From Rhizobium sp. (GTDB taxonomy: Bacteria > Pseudomonadota > Alphaproteobacteria > Rhizobiales > Rhizobiaceae): a stretch of 64,000 bases of DNA. Positions within the stretch are counted from its first letter, which is position 1; each line of letters begins with the position of its first letter. Under the pieces are notes generated by a model. That model was not told the origin of the DNA. It did no database searches and saw nothing but the letters and a program-made list of their open reading frames with translations. The translations under genes and the position numbers were made by a program. Below are positions 34,453 through 43,602 of the stretch, in pieces. The stretch spans positions 62,001-126,000 of the forward strand of contig JAHHDR010000039.1 in assembly GCA_019739215.1 (NCBI GenBank), read 5' to 3'.

Positions 34453-36897
34453 ATGCCCGCAACCACCCAAATCGATCTTGGTGGCGTCTGGTCGCTCGCT
34501 TCGGAGGGACAGCGCCCCGATCTTGCCATTGCCATCCCCGGCGACGTGCACTCGGCCTTGCAGAAGCAGGACGTCATACCGGATCCCTATTTCGGAGCCA
34601 ATGAGGCCAAGGTCCAATGGGTCGCCGAGCGGGACTGGGTGCTCTCCCGGTCGTTCAACGTCGACGCGGGCGATGTCGGCGGTCGCTGGTATCTCGACCT
34701 CGACTATGTCGACACCGTTGCCACCGTCCGCATCAATGGCGAGATGGTTCTGGAGGCGGACAATATGTTCCGCCGCTATCGGCCGGATGTATCCGACTTC
34801 CTTCGCGAAGGCGAGAACGTGATCGAGGTCATGCTGCATTCGCCGGTGCGTGCGGGCAGGGACGTCTACGACCGACAGCCGTTCGAAGTGCCGTGGAGCA
34901 AGAACTGCCCGATCCCCTACGGCAACATGCTGCGGAAGCCGGCCTGCGATTTCGGCTGGGACTGGAATATCGCACTGGCACCGATGGGGCTCTATGGCAC
35001 GGTGATGCTGCGCAGGCTTGAGGCCGCGCGGATCGAACATGTCACGGTCAAGCAGGTGCATCGGACCAATGGCGGCGTTGAACTCGATGTGGCCGTGACG
35101 CTCTTTGCCGCGGAGCCGGGAACCGTCCCGGTCGAGTTCACACTGGATGGCGAGCGGGTTCGCATCGACTGCAGCGTGATGCAGGGCGAAACCGTCGTCC
35201 ATCATCTATTCGATATTGAGCAGCCGCGGCTGTGGTGGCCGTCGGGCAGCGGAGACCAGCCGCTTCACCAAATCGACGTATTCGCCGGCAGCGACCATGT
35301 GCGGCGGCAGGTCGGCATCCGCCGGGTCGAGCTTCTGACGGATGCGGACGAGGCCGGCAGTCGCTTCGCCTTCCGCGTCAACGATCGCGAAATCTTCTGC
35401 CGTGGCGCGAACTGGATCCCGGCGGACGCGCTCTATTCGCGCACCAGCCCGGCCAAGACCGAGGCGCTCCTGCAATCGGCCGTCGACGCCAACATGAACA
35501 TGATCCGCATCTGGGGCGGCGGCTGGTACGAGCAGGACTGGTTCTATGCCATCTGCGACCGACTGGGCATCATGGTCTGGCAGGATTTCATGTTTGCCTG
35601 CAATCTCTATCCCTGCACGCCGGACTATCTCGACAATGTCGCGCTCGAGGTCGACTATCAGGTGCGGCGGCTGTCGCACCATGCCTCGATCGTCGTGTGG
35701 TGCGGCGACAACGAACTCGTCGGCGCGATGGATTGGTACGACGTGTCGCGCAAGGATCGCGACCGCTATCTGGTTGCCTATGATCGCCTCAACAGGACGA
35801 TCGAGGTTGCGGCGAAAAAGGCGAATTCCGATATCATCTGGTGGCCGTCAAGTCCGTCCTGCGGCTATCTCAATTTCGGAGATGCCTGGCATGCCGACGG
35901 TTCCGGCGACATGCATTTCTGGTCGGTCTGGCACGAGAACAAGTCCTTCGACCACTACCGCACCGTCAAGCCCCGTTTCTGCTCGGAATTCGGCTTCCAA
36001 TCCTACACATCCAACCTGCTCGTCGGCGGTTTCACCGACAAGAAGGACCTCAACATCGCCTCTCCTGTCATGGAGGTTCACCAGAAGAATGTCGGCGGCA
36101 ACGAGCGGATCGCGGGCACGATGTTCCGCTATTTCCGCTTCCCCAAGGATTTTGCGAATTTCGTCTATCTCAGCCAGATCCAGCAGGGGCTGGCGATAAA
36201 GACGGCGGTGGAATACTGGCGCTCGCTGAAGCCGCATTGCATGGGCACCATCATCTGGCAGCTCAACGACACCTGGCCCGTGGCGTCCTGGGCCAGCCTC
36301 GACTATGGCGGCAACTGGAAGGCCTTGCACTACCAGGCCCGCCGCTTCTTCGCGCCGGTCGCGCTCTTTGCGATTCCGTCGGCGAATGGTGAGACGATCG
36401 ACATGGCGATGGCCAATGACACGGCCGGCCCGGTCGAGCTCACGGCCGAGTTCTACACCGTCGGCATGGACGGGCGGACCGTGCCGCTGACGCAGGCCCA
36501 GGGCGCTTGCCGCGCCGACGCGTCCTCGACGCTGCTGTCCATTCCAGCCTGCAGCATTCCGGATGGCCATGTGCTGATGTGGACCTACCATGGGTCGAAT
36601 GGTTCCGAGGGCAGGGGCCATCACATCAACGGTACCTACAAGCAGCTCGAACTGGAACCGCCGGGCCTGACGGCCCGCCCGGTCTGCCAGGCCGACGGCG
36701 CCTACGAGATCACGCTTGCGGCGGAGGGCCTGGCGCTCTTCGTGCTGGTCGAGGCCAGCGTCGCCGGGCGCTTCTCCGACAATGCCTTCGACATGACGTC
36801 GGGCGAGCATCGTATCGTCACGTTTACGCCGGAGGACGCCGGCGAAGAGGCTGAATTCACAATCCGCGACCTGCATTCCTGCCAGTCGGCGGACTGA
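34453..36897 (+). CDS. Glycoside hydrolase family 2 beta-mannosidase
   Basis: An 814-residue cytoplasmic enzyme (no signal peptide) that removes beta-mannosyl residues from imported oligosaccharides. Sugar-binding N-domain: IDLGGVWSLA, AIPGDVHSALQ, RKPACDFGWDWNIALAPMGL (the beta-mannosidase-type FGWDW motif). The TIM barrel has the acid/base Glu in VVWCGDNELVGAM and the nucleophile Glu in RFCSEFGFQSY. LNDTWPVASWASLDYGGNWK marks the active-site wall. I choose the second ATG, 34453 (MPATTQ), because GGAG is 7 bases upstream; ATG 34447 is too close. It follows the ABC ATPase in the same operon. Confidence 0.92.
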   Translation: MPATTQIDLGGVWSLASEGQRPDLAIAIPGDVHSALQKQDVIPDPYFGANEAKVQWVAERDWVLSRSFNVDAGDVGGRWYLDLDYVDTVATVRINGEMVLEADNMFRRYRPDVSDFLREGENVIEVMLHSPVRAGRDVYDRQPFEVPWSKNCPIPYGNMLRKPACDFGWDWNIALAPMGLYGTVMLRRLEAARIEHVTVKQVHRTNGGVELDVAVTLFAAEPGTVPVEFTLDGERVRIDCSVMQGETVVHHLFDIEQPRLWWPSGSGDQPLHQIDVFAGSDHVRRQVGIRRVELLTDADEAGSRFAFRVNDREIFCRGANWIPADALYSRTSPAKTEALLQSAVDANMNMIRIWGGGWYEQDWFYAICDRLGIMVWQDFMFACNLYPCTPDYLDNVALEVDYQVRRLSHHASIVVWCGDNELVGAMDWYDVSRKDRDRYLVAYDRLNRTIEVAAKKANSDIIWWPSSPSCGYLNFGDAWHADGSGDMHFWSVWHENKSFDHYRTVKPRFCSEFGFQSYTSNLLVGGFTDKKDLNIASPVMEVHQKNVGGNERIAGTMFRYFRFPKDFANFVYLSQIQQGLAIKTAVEYWRSLKPHCMGTIIWQLNDTWPVASWASLDYGGNWKALHYQARRFFAPVALFAIPSANGETIDMAMANDTAGPVELTAEFYTVGMDGRTVPLTQAQGACRADASSTLLSIPACSIPDGHVLMWTYHGSNGSEGRGHHINGTYKQLELEPPGLTARPVCQADGAYEITLAAEGLALFVLVEASVAGRFSDNAFDMTSGEHRIVTFTPEDAGEEAEFTIRDLHSCQSAD

Positions 36898-36946
36898 CCA
36901 TGAAATCCGGGCAATCTCCCGCGCCCGAAATGAAGAGGATAGAGAG

Positions 36947-37708
36947 ATGACTGATGTTTCGTTCCAGCTCTATAGCGGCCGCAATTTTCCGCCCCTGTCG
37001 GACCTGATCGCGCTGATCGGGTCGCTGGGTTATGCGGAGGCCGAAGGTTTCGGCGGCATTTACGGCGATCTCGACGATGCCGGCCTGAAGGCGCTGAAAG
37101 ACCAGCTCGACGCCGCCGGCGTTCGCATGGCGACCGGTCATTTCGGCATCGACCAGCTCGAGCAGCAGACCGACCGGATGATCAAGGTGGCGAAGACACT
37201 CGGTATGGATGCGGTCTATTGCCCGTTCATCATGCCCGACCAGCGCCCGACAGATGCAGCCGGATGGACCGCCTTCGGCGCCCGTCTCGACAAGGCCGGC
37301 AAGCCGTTCAAGGATGCGGGCTTCGACTTCGGATGGCACAATCACGACTTCGAATTCGTGGTGCTTTCCGACGGCTCGCTGCCGCATGATCGCATCTTCG
37401 AAGGCGGCCCGGGCCTCAGCTGGGAAATGGATGTCGCCTGGGTGATCCGCGGCGGCGCTGACCCGCTCAAGTTCATCGACGTGTACAAGGACCGGATTAC
37501 CGCAGCCCATATCAAGGACATCGCGCCTGCCGGCGAGGCCGAAGACGAGGGCGGCTGGGCCGACGTCGGCCACGGCACCGTCGACTGGAAGACCATCTGG
37601 CAGGCGCTCAAGGGCACCAAGGCCCGGCACTTCGTGGTCGAGCATGACAATCCCAACGACGTCAAGCGCTGTGCATCGCGCTCGATCGCGTCCATCAAGG
37701 CATTCTGA
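36947..37708 (+). CDS. Sugar phosphate isomerase/epimerase family (xylose isomerase-like TIM barrel)
   Basis: A 253-residue AP-endonuclease-2/xylose-isomerase-like TIM barrel. DAGFDFGWHNHDFEFV is the IolE-type metal/substrate loop, WEMDVAWVIRGGADPLKFID and HIKDIAP mark late strands, and HFVVEHDNP contains the last metal-binding Glu/His. The protein probably isomerises a keto-sugar produced by the adjacent dehydrogenase. Start follows AGAGGATAGAGAG, and the next gene starts 11 bases after its stop. Confidence 0.85.
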   Translation: MTDVSFQLYSGRNFPPLSDLIALIGSLGYAEAEGFGGIYGDLDDAGLKALKDQLDAAGVRMATGHFGIDQLEQQTDRMIKVAKTLGMDAVYCPFIMPDQRPTDAAGWTAFGARLDKAGKPFKDAGFDFGWHNHDFEFVVLSDGSLPHDRIFEGGPGLSWEMDVAWVIRGGADPLKFIDVYKDRITAAHIKDIAPAGEAEDEGGWADVGHGTVDWKTIWQALKGTKARHFVVEHDNPNDVKRCASRSIASIKAF

Positions 37709-37719
37709 GGAATCTATCC

Positions 37720-38853
37720 ATGACGAAGGAATATGGCGTCGGCATCATCGGATGCGGCAATATCTCGGCAGCCTATTTCAGGCTGATCCCTATCTTCAAC
37801 AACCTGAAAGTGCTGGCCTGCACCGACATCAACATGGAGGCGGCGAGAGCCCGCGCCAGCGAATTCGGTGTCGAGGCGCAGGATATCGACGCATTGCTCG
37901 CCAACCCGGCGATCGATGTCGTCGTCAACCTGACCATTCCGGAAGCGCATTACGCCGTGTCCAAGAAGGCACTGGAAGCCGGCAAGCACGTCTATTCGGA
38001 AAAGCCCTTCGTGCTCTCGATCGAAGAGGGCGAGGACCTGAGAAAGATTGCCGATGCCAAGGGCCTCAAGGTCGGCTCGGCGCCGGACACCTATCTCGGC
38101 GGCTCGCACCAGTATGCCCGCCACGTGATCGATTCCGGCAAGCTCGGCAAGATCACCTCCGGCTCGGCCCATGTGCTCGGACCGGGCATGGAAATGTGGC
38201 ATCCCAATCCGGACTTCTTCTTCCGGCCCGGCGGCGGACCGATCCTCGACATGGGTCCGTATTACGTCAACAACCTCGTCAACCTGATCGGCCCGGTGAA
38301 GCGCGTCGTGGCCCTTGCCAACAAGGGCAAGGAGGAGCGCATCATTTCCAACGGTCCGCGCACCGGCGAGAAAGTGCCTGTCATCGTGGCGACCAATGTC
38401 CATGCTATCCTGGAATTCGTGAACGGCGCCCATGTCGCGCTGACCTCGAGCTGGGACGTCTGGGCGCACCGCCATCAGAACATGGAACTCTATGGCACCG
38501 ATGGCGCGATCTTCGTGCCGGATCCGAATTTCTTCGGCGGTAAGGTCGAGGTGGCCGGCACCGATCGCGAACCGAAGGAAGTCGAGGTCTGGGACCATCC
38601 GATGACCGCAAAGAACTATGACTTCGAGTGGGGCAAGCAGGCCAACTATCGCGGCGCGGGTCTCTCCGACATGATGAACGCGGTGGCCAATGGCGGCGAC
38701 TATCGCTGCTCGCTCGACCGCTCGCTGCACACGATCGACGTGCTGACCTCGATCCTCAGGTCGGCGGATGAGGGGAAGGCCATCGACATCAGGACCACCT
38801 GCACCCAGCCCGCGGCCTTCGGCATCGACGACGCCAAGGCTCTGCTGCGGTAG
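37720..38853 (+). CDS. Gfo/Idh/MocA-family oxidoreductase
   Basis: A 377-residue NAD(P)-dependent sugar or inositol dehydrogenase. The Rossmann motif GVGIIGCGNISAAY starts at residue 5. The EKP motif is SEKPFVLSIEEG, and PDTYLGGSHQYARHVIDSGK plus RPGGGPILDMGPYYVNNLVN (active-site His-free variant with Asp/Tyr) follow. These are typical of the YrbE/IolX-like subgroup. Paired with the TIM-barrel isomerase, it suggests oxidation-isomerisation of a sugar released by the glycosidases. A strong hairpin follows the stop. Confidence 0.9.
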   Translation: MTKEYGVGIIGCGNISAAYFRLIPIFNNLKVLACTDINMEAARARASEFGVEAQDIDALLANPAIDVVVNLTIPEAHYAVSKKALEAGKHVYSEKPFVLSIEEGEDLRKIADAKGLKVGSAPDTYLGGSHQYARHVIDSGKLGKITSGSAHVLGPGMEMWHPNPDFFFRPGGGPILDMGPYYVNNLVNLIGPVKRVVALANKGKEERIISNGPRTGEKVPVIVATNVHAILEFVNGAHVALTSSWDVWAHRHQNMELYGTDGAIFVPDPNFFGGKVEVAGTDREPKEVEVWDHPMTAKNYDFEWGKQANYRGAGLSDMMNAVANGGDYRCSLDRSLHTIDVLTSILRSADEGKAIDIRTTCTQPAAFGIDDAKALLR

Positions 38854-38860
38854 GGCCGGG

Positions 38861-38888
38861 AGCCCCGCTTTCGGGGGGAAGCGGGGCT
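38861..38888 (+). terminator. Terminator-like hairpin after the dehydrogenase gene
   Basis: A perfect 10-bp stem AGCCCCGCTT/AAGCGGGGCT with an 8-base loop, 7 bases after the Gfo/Idh stop. There is no T-run, so termination may be partial; the aldo/keto reductase gene on the same strand may be read through or have its own promoter. Confidence 0.6.
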
Positions 38889-38960
38889 GACCCCTTGTGG
38901 ACGGACAATGCGCGGGGCTAAGACGGGCTCCTCACGTCATACGAACTGGAGATTTCCGCC

Positions 38961-40016
38961 ATGGCCTGGCAACCCGCCGAGACCCGCTACGATAGGATGA
39001 AATACAACCGGCTCGGAAAGAGCGGGCTCAAGCTGCCGGCGATCTCGCTCGGCCTCTGGCACAATTTCGGCGGCGACACCCGCCATGAGCTCAAGCGCGA
39101 GATCTGCCGCACCGCCTTCGATCTCGGCATCACCCATTTCGACCTCGCCAACAATTACGGCCCGCCGCCCGGCAGCGCGGAGTCGGCATTCGGCGAGATC
39201 CTGCGCACGGACTTTGCCGGCCTGCGCGACGAGATGGTGATCTCCTCCAAGGCCGGCTACGAGATGTGGAAGGGTCCCTATGGCGAATGGGGCGGCCGCA
39301 AATACATGATCGCATCTTGCGACCAGAGCCTGAAGCGCACCGGCCTCGACTATTTCGACATTTTCTATTCCCACCGCTTCGATCCGGAAACGCCTCTCGA
39401 GGAGACGATGCTGACGCTCGATCACATCGTGCGGTCGGGCAGGGCGCTCTATGTCGGCATCTCCTCCTACAATTCCAAGCGCACCCGCGAGGCCTACAAG
39501 ATCCTCAAGGAACTCAAGACGCCCTTCGTCATCCACCAGCCGAGCTATTCAATGATCAACCGCTGGATCGAGGAAGACGGACTGGTCGACACGCTGGAAG
39601 ATCTCGGTCTTGGCTCTATCGTCTTCTCGCCGCTGGCGCAGGGCATGCTGACCTCGAAATATCTCGGCGGTCTGCCCGAGGGAAGCCGGGCGACGCAGGA
39701 CAAGTCGCTGAACAAGGATTTCCTCAACGACAAGAATGTCGAGAATATCCGTGCGCTCAATCGCATCGCCGAGAAGCGCGGCCAGACGCTGGCGCAGATG
39801 GCGCTGGCCTGGGTGCTGCGCGGCGGCCGCATCACCTCGGCGCTGATCGGTGCGTCGAAGCCCAGCCAGGTGGTCGATTGCGTCGCGGCGATCGAGACGC
39901 CTGAATTCACCAAGGCAGAACTCGACGAAATCGACAAATATGCCCGGGAGGCGGACATCAACCTCTGGGCGGCCTCGGCCGAGCGCAAGGGTCCGGCGCG
40001 GAAGAAGAAGTCGTAG
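38961..40016 (+). CDS. Aldo/keto reductase (YghZ/L-glyceraldehyde 3-phosphate reductase-like)
   Basis: A 351-residue NADPH-dependent aldo/keto reductase. The catalytic set is visible as DLANNYGPPPGSAE (Asp, Tyr), ISSKAGYEMWKG (Lys) and DIFYSHRFDPETPLEETM (His). YNRLGKSGLKLPAISLGLWH opens the barrel, and ALIGASKPSQVVDCVAAIET is the cofactor-binding end. This matches the YghZ/Kv-beta-like subgroup that reduces L-glyceraldehyde 3-phosphate and aldehydes. It probably belongs to the sugar locus. Confidence 0.9.
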   Translation: MAWQPAETRYDRMKYNRLGKSGLKLPAISLGLWHNFGGDTRHELKREICRTAFDLGITHFDLANNYGPPPGSAESAFGEILRTDFAGLRDEMVISSKAGYEMWKGPYGEWGGRKYMIASCDQSLKRTGLDYFDIFYSHRFDPETPLEETMLTLDHIVRSGRALYVGISSYNSKRTREAYKILKELKTPFVIHQPSYSMINRWIEEDGLVDTLEDLGLGSIVFSPLAQGMLTSKYLGGLPEGSRATQDKSLNKDFLNDKNVENIRALNRIAEKRGQTLAQMALAWVLRGGRITSALIGASKPSQVVDCVAAIETPEFTKAELDEIDKYAREADINLWAASAERKGPARKKKS

Positions 40017-40037
40017 AGACTGCATATGGGCGCGGTT

Positions 40038-40239
40038 ACCCCTCACCAAGCGCGCCCAGGCATTCGACTTCGTCTCATGCGGGCTTGCTATCCTCTCCCA
40101 CAAGGGGAGAGGTAACCTCGCGGCACCGCCGCTGCCCCAGGTGAGGGCGGAGATCGGGGCAGCCTACCTCTCCCCTTGTGGGATAGTATACGCAGGCCAG
40201 CTGAACGTCGTGAAGCTTCGGCCGGAGTTGGTGAGGGGT
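40038..40239. repeat. RIME-like nested palindromic intergenic element
   Basis: A 202-base palindromic element. The outer arms are the perfect 12-bp inverted repeat ACCCCTCACCAA (40038-40049)/TTGGTGAGGGGT (40228-40239). The inner arms TATCC...CACAAGGGGAGAGGTA (40089-40114) and its near-complement at 40165-40185 differ by a 5-base insertion. Size, nested structure and the CTCTCCCC/GGGGAGAG core resemble Rhizobium intergenic mosaic elements (RIME). It lies between the aldo/keto reductase and the GH43 gene. Confidence 0.75.
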
Positions 40240-40281
40240 GAAGCCCCTGAGAATTTTGAAGCTTCGGCGTCTGGAGGACCA

Positions 40282-41893
40282 ATGATCATCAATCCCATCC
40301 TGCCGGGCTTCAATCCGGACCCGTCGATCGTCAGGGTCGGCGATGACTACTATATCGCGACCTCGACCTTCGAATGGTACCCCGGTGTCCAGATCCATCA
40401 CTCCAGGGATCTCGTGAACTGGACGCTGGCCAAGCGGCCGCTTGAGCGCAAGAGCCAGCTCGACATGCGCGGCAATCCTGATAGTTGCGGCGTCTGGGCG
40501 CCATGCCTGTCCTATGCCGACGGGCTGTTCTGGCTGGTCTATACCGACGTCAAGCGCTTCGGACGGTTCCTTCAAGGACGCGCATAACTACATCGTCACC
40601 GCGCCATCCATCGAAGGCCCCTGGTCCGATCCGGTCTATGTCAATTCGTCGGGCTTCGACCCGTCGCTCTACCATGACGACGATGGACGCAAGTGGTTCA
40701 TGCAGATGCAGTGGAACCACCGCAAGGAGGCCTTCAACACACCAGGCTGGCATCCAGCCTTCGACGGCATCCTTTGCCAGGAGTGGGATCCGAAGGCGAA
40801 GAAGCTGGTCGGGCCGATCCACAACATCTTCGGCGGCACGGAACTCGGGCTTGTCGAGGGCACGCATATCTTCAAGAAGGACGGCTGGTATTATATCACG
40901 GCGGCCGAGGGCGGCACCGGCTACGATCACGCCATCTCGATGGGCCGGTCCCGGACCGTTCTCGGTCCCTATGAACTCCACCCCGACAAGTACCTTGTAA
41001 CGTCAAAGGACGCGCCTGGCGCCGCGCTGCAGCGTGCCGGGCACGGCCAGTATGTCGAGACGCCGGACGGGCAGGGCTATGTGACACATCTTCTCGGCCG
41101 TCCGCTGCCGCCGCAGCGGCGCTGCACGCTGGGTCGCGAGACCGGCATCCAGAAGGTCACCTGGCATGCGGACGGCTGGCCGCGGCTCGCCCATGGCAGC
41201 ATGGTGCCCGCCGTCGAGGTTCCGGCGCCCGGCGATGCAAGGCCGATCGAGCGCGCCAGGACAGTTTCCTACGGATTCAACGAGCACGCGCTGCATCCGG
41301 ATTTCCAATGGTTGAGGACGCCGGAACCGGAGCGGTTGTTCTCGACGACGGCGCGGCCCGGCCATCTTCGCCTCACCGGCCGTGAAAGCATGGGCTCGTG
41401 GTTCGAGTTCGCGCTTGTGGCGCGGCGGCAGGAGGATCATCGATTCCGCGCCGAGACGGTCGTGGAATTCAACCCGGAGACCTACCAGCAGACGGCTGGC
41501 CTGACCCACTATTACAACCGCTACAAATTTCACGCGATCGGCGTGACGCTGCAAGAGACGCTTGGTCGGGTGCTGGTCATCCAGTCATGTCCCGGCGATT
41601 ACCCGTCTGGCGGCCTGGATTTCCCGATCGACAGCGGTATCGCCATCCCCGATGGACGCATCCATCTCGCGGTTGAGGTGCGCGACAACGACCTGCAGTT
41701 CTTCTGGCATTCCGAGGGGGAAACAGAATGGACCGCAGTTGGCCCGGTGCTCGATGGCGGCGTGGTGTCGGATGAGGGTGGCGTCGGCGAGCATGGTTCG
41801 TTTACCGGCGCGTTTGTCGGCATGTTCGCCTATGACATTACAGGCGGCGGCAAGGCGGCCGATTTCGACGCCTTCAGCTACATGCGGCTCTGA
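40282..41893 (+). pseudogene. GH43 beta-xylosidase/arabinofuranosidase (one frameshift as written)
   Basis: A 536-residue five-bladed propeller glycosidase once one extra G near 40568 (TTCGGACGG for TTCGACGG) is removed. NPILPGFNPDPSIVRVGDDY carries the general base Asp. SSGFDPSLYHDDDGRKWFMQ carries the pKa-modulating Asp, and LGLVEGTHIFKKDGWYYITA the acid Glu. The C-terminal beta-sandwich (about 340-536) is the XynB-type GH43_C2 domain. There is no signal peptide, so it acts on imported xylo-oligosaccharides. Start ATG 40282 follows TGGAGGA. It follows the RIME-like element. Confidence 0.9.
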
Positions 41894-41949
41894 TATCCGG
41901 CTCCGCAGGCAGGCCGGTATTGCCAGCCTGACCGCGAAGCCTGCGAAAC

Positions 41950-42192
41950 TCAGTTGGCGAACTTGATGCCTTCGCGGACTTCCTTGATCGCGAGGCTGAT
42001 CAGCGAACGCGCCTTGTTGCGATGACCGCCCTTGTTGTTGTTGGCCTTGTCCAGGAAGGCGTCCGCAGCGACGAGATGGTCGAGGGCGGACTTCATGTTG
42101 GCCTGCTGGGCGATCGCGGTGACGCTGGCACCGCCGACGATGCCGATGGCAAGGGTGATCGCGATGATGGCGGGAGTCTTGATCTTGGGCAT
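41950..42192 (-). CDS. Small exported protein of unknown function
   Basis: An 80-residue protein with a signal peptide or membrane anchor (IIAITLAIGIVGGASVTAIA, then QQANMK). The mature part is helical, ALDHLVAADAFLDKANNNKG then GHRNKARSLISLAIKEVREG, a pattern (KGGHRxKAxxLIxxAIxEV) I recognise from short hypothetical proteins in rhizobia. Function unknown. Start 42192 is preceded by AGGAAGG. It is convergent with the GH43 gene. Confidence 0.75.
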   Translation of the reverse strand: MPKIKTPAIIAITLAIGIVGGASVTAIAQQANMKSALDHLVAADAFLDKANNNKGGHRNKARSLISLAIKEVREGIKFAN

Positions 42193-42499
42193 GGGGTGTC
42201 CTTCCTGAAATAGTTGAAGACTGATTCTGCGTCCCACCGGACGAAGAAACCTACAAACCAAAACGCCCCCATTCCAGCCCCGCTGGTGACGTGGCGATCA
42301 CAAATTTGTAGGTCAGGCAGCCATCGCACGAAATGACGCAAAAGTGGAGTGCCGGTGGACAGCAGATCCCTGACGCGCGCCGCCGCCTCGGGGCGGGGCT
42401 TGAGACGCCGCGCACGATTGCCGCCCGGCTTCCGGGTCATTTTAACATCGAAGCCGGATCTGGACCTGAGGAGCGAGAATATCGATTGCGACCGGGTGG
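42193..42499. other. Intergenic region with a spaced 9-bp inverted repeat
   Basis: 307 bases between the small exported protein and znuA (both leftward). ACCTACAAA (42249-42257) and TTTGTAGGT (42305-42313) form a perfect inverted repeat 47 bases apart, upstream of the small gene. This could be a pair of sites for one regulator. No conserved coding frame was recognised. Confidence 0.45.
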
Positions 42500-43513
42500 T
42501 CACTGCGACAGGCAGGACTTGATCGAGCCGGCTATACTGCGCATCAACTCGAAATAGAGACCGGGCCCCTCGGTGAGGGTGGCGGCCTCCGGGTCGAGCG
42601 TTCCGGTCTTTGCCGAGGTGCCCTCGACGACGACATTGACCAATTTCGGCTCGAATTGCGGTTCGGCGAAGACGCAGGATGCGCCGAGCGTCGTCAACTT
42701 GTCATGGATTTCGGAAATCCGCGCAGCGCCCGGGAGCGTTTCAGGTGAAACGGTGATAGAGCCGGCAACCCGAATGCCGAATTCCTTCTCGAAATACTGA
42801 TAGGCATCGTGGAAGACGACGATCGGCTTGTCCTTTACAGGAGCGACTGTTGCCTTGATCTCCGTCGAAAGGGAATCAAGCTGCCCTTCGAGGCTTGCAA
42901 GGTTTGCCGCATAACGTGGAGCATTGGCGGGATCGACCTCACTCAACCCTGCCGCAATCTCCTTTGCGAGAAGCTTGGCATTCGTAGTGTTCAGCCAGAT
43001 ATGCGCGTCATGCTCGCCGTGTTCGTGGCCGTCATGATCCTCGTGGCCTGCCTCCGCGTGGTTGTGGCCTTCTTCGGCGTGGCCTTCATGCTCGTGCCCG
43101 CCTGCTTCGTGATGGTCGTCGCCGTCGTTATGCGCTTCGAACGCGCCACCCTCACGCATCGGCAGCTTGAGGAGGCCTGGCGCATCTTCGAGTTCGACCA
43201 CCTTCGCCTTTCCCGCCAGCGACTCGATGGGCTTTTCCATGAACTTCTCGAGGCCCGGTCCAACCCAGAAGACGATTTCTGCATTTTGAAGCATTTCAGC
43301 ATCCGTCGGCTTCATCTGATAGGTGTGCGGCGATCCGGCGCCCTTGAGAATGAGTCCCGGCTCCGCGATGCCTTTCATGACCGATGCGACGAGTGAGTGT
43401 ATCGGTTTGATCGAAACCGCGACCTGTGGCGCCGCCAGCGCGGCGGCGGGCAGGGTAAGCATGGTTGCCGCCAGCAGGGCTGTGGCCTTGAGCAGGGTCC
43501 GCATCGTCATCAT
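42500..43513 (-). CDS. znuA: ZnuA, zinc ABC transporter periplasmic binding protein
   Basis: A 337-residue cluster A-I binding protein. Signal peptide MMTMRTLLKATALLAATMLT (cleavage near ALA-A). The first zinc-ligand His is in IKPIHSLVASVM, further ones in DAHIWLN and VVFHDAYQYFEKEFGI, and an Asp/Glu is near the C-terminus. Between about 128 and 172 is a His/Asp/Glu-rich loop (HDDHHEAGGHEHEGH-type) characteristic of ZnuA. It is divergent from znuC across two Zur-like boxes. Confidence 0.95.
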   Translation of the reverse strand: MMTMRTLLKATALLAATMLTLPAAALAAPQVAVSIKPIHSLVASVMKGIAEPGLILKGAGSPHTYQMKPTDAEMLQNAEIVFWVGPGLEKFMEKPIESLAGKAKVVELEDAPGLLKLPMREGGAFEAHNDGDDHHEAGGHEHEGHAEEGHNHAEAGHEDHDGHEHGEHDAHIWLNTTNAKLLAKEIAAGLSEVDPANAPRYAANLASLEGQLDSLSTEIKATVAPVKDKPIVVFHDAYQYFEKEFGIRVAGSITVSPETLPGAARISEIHDKLTTLGASCVFAEPQFEPKLVNVVVEGTSAKTGTLDPEAATLTEGPGLYFELMRSIAGSIKSCLSQ

Positions 43514-43524
43514 ATCAATCTCGC

Positions 43525-43568
43525 AATGTTATGTTATTACATCAATTGCGTAATGCTATAACGTATGC
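43525..43568. promoter_or_regulatory. Two candidate Zur boxes between znuA and znuC
   Basis: AATGTTATGTTATTACAT (43525-43542) and GCGTAATGCTATAACGTATGC (43548-43568) both resemble the alphaproteobacterial Zur palindrome (GTNATNTTATAACNTNAC-like). They sit side by side in the 89-base divergent gap, so zinc-bound Zur, encoded downstream at 45.3 kb, would repress both directions. Confidence 0.75.
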
Positions 43569-43602
43569 CATAAGGGCTGCCAAGTCTGCTGCAGGAAAAA
43601 AT

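Noticed and set aside
40038..40239. CRISPR-like or terminator structure
   Set aside because: The repeats are inverted and nested, not direct and regularly spaced; there are no spacers or cas genes, and no T-tract.
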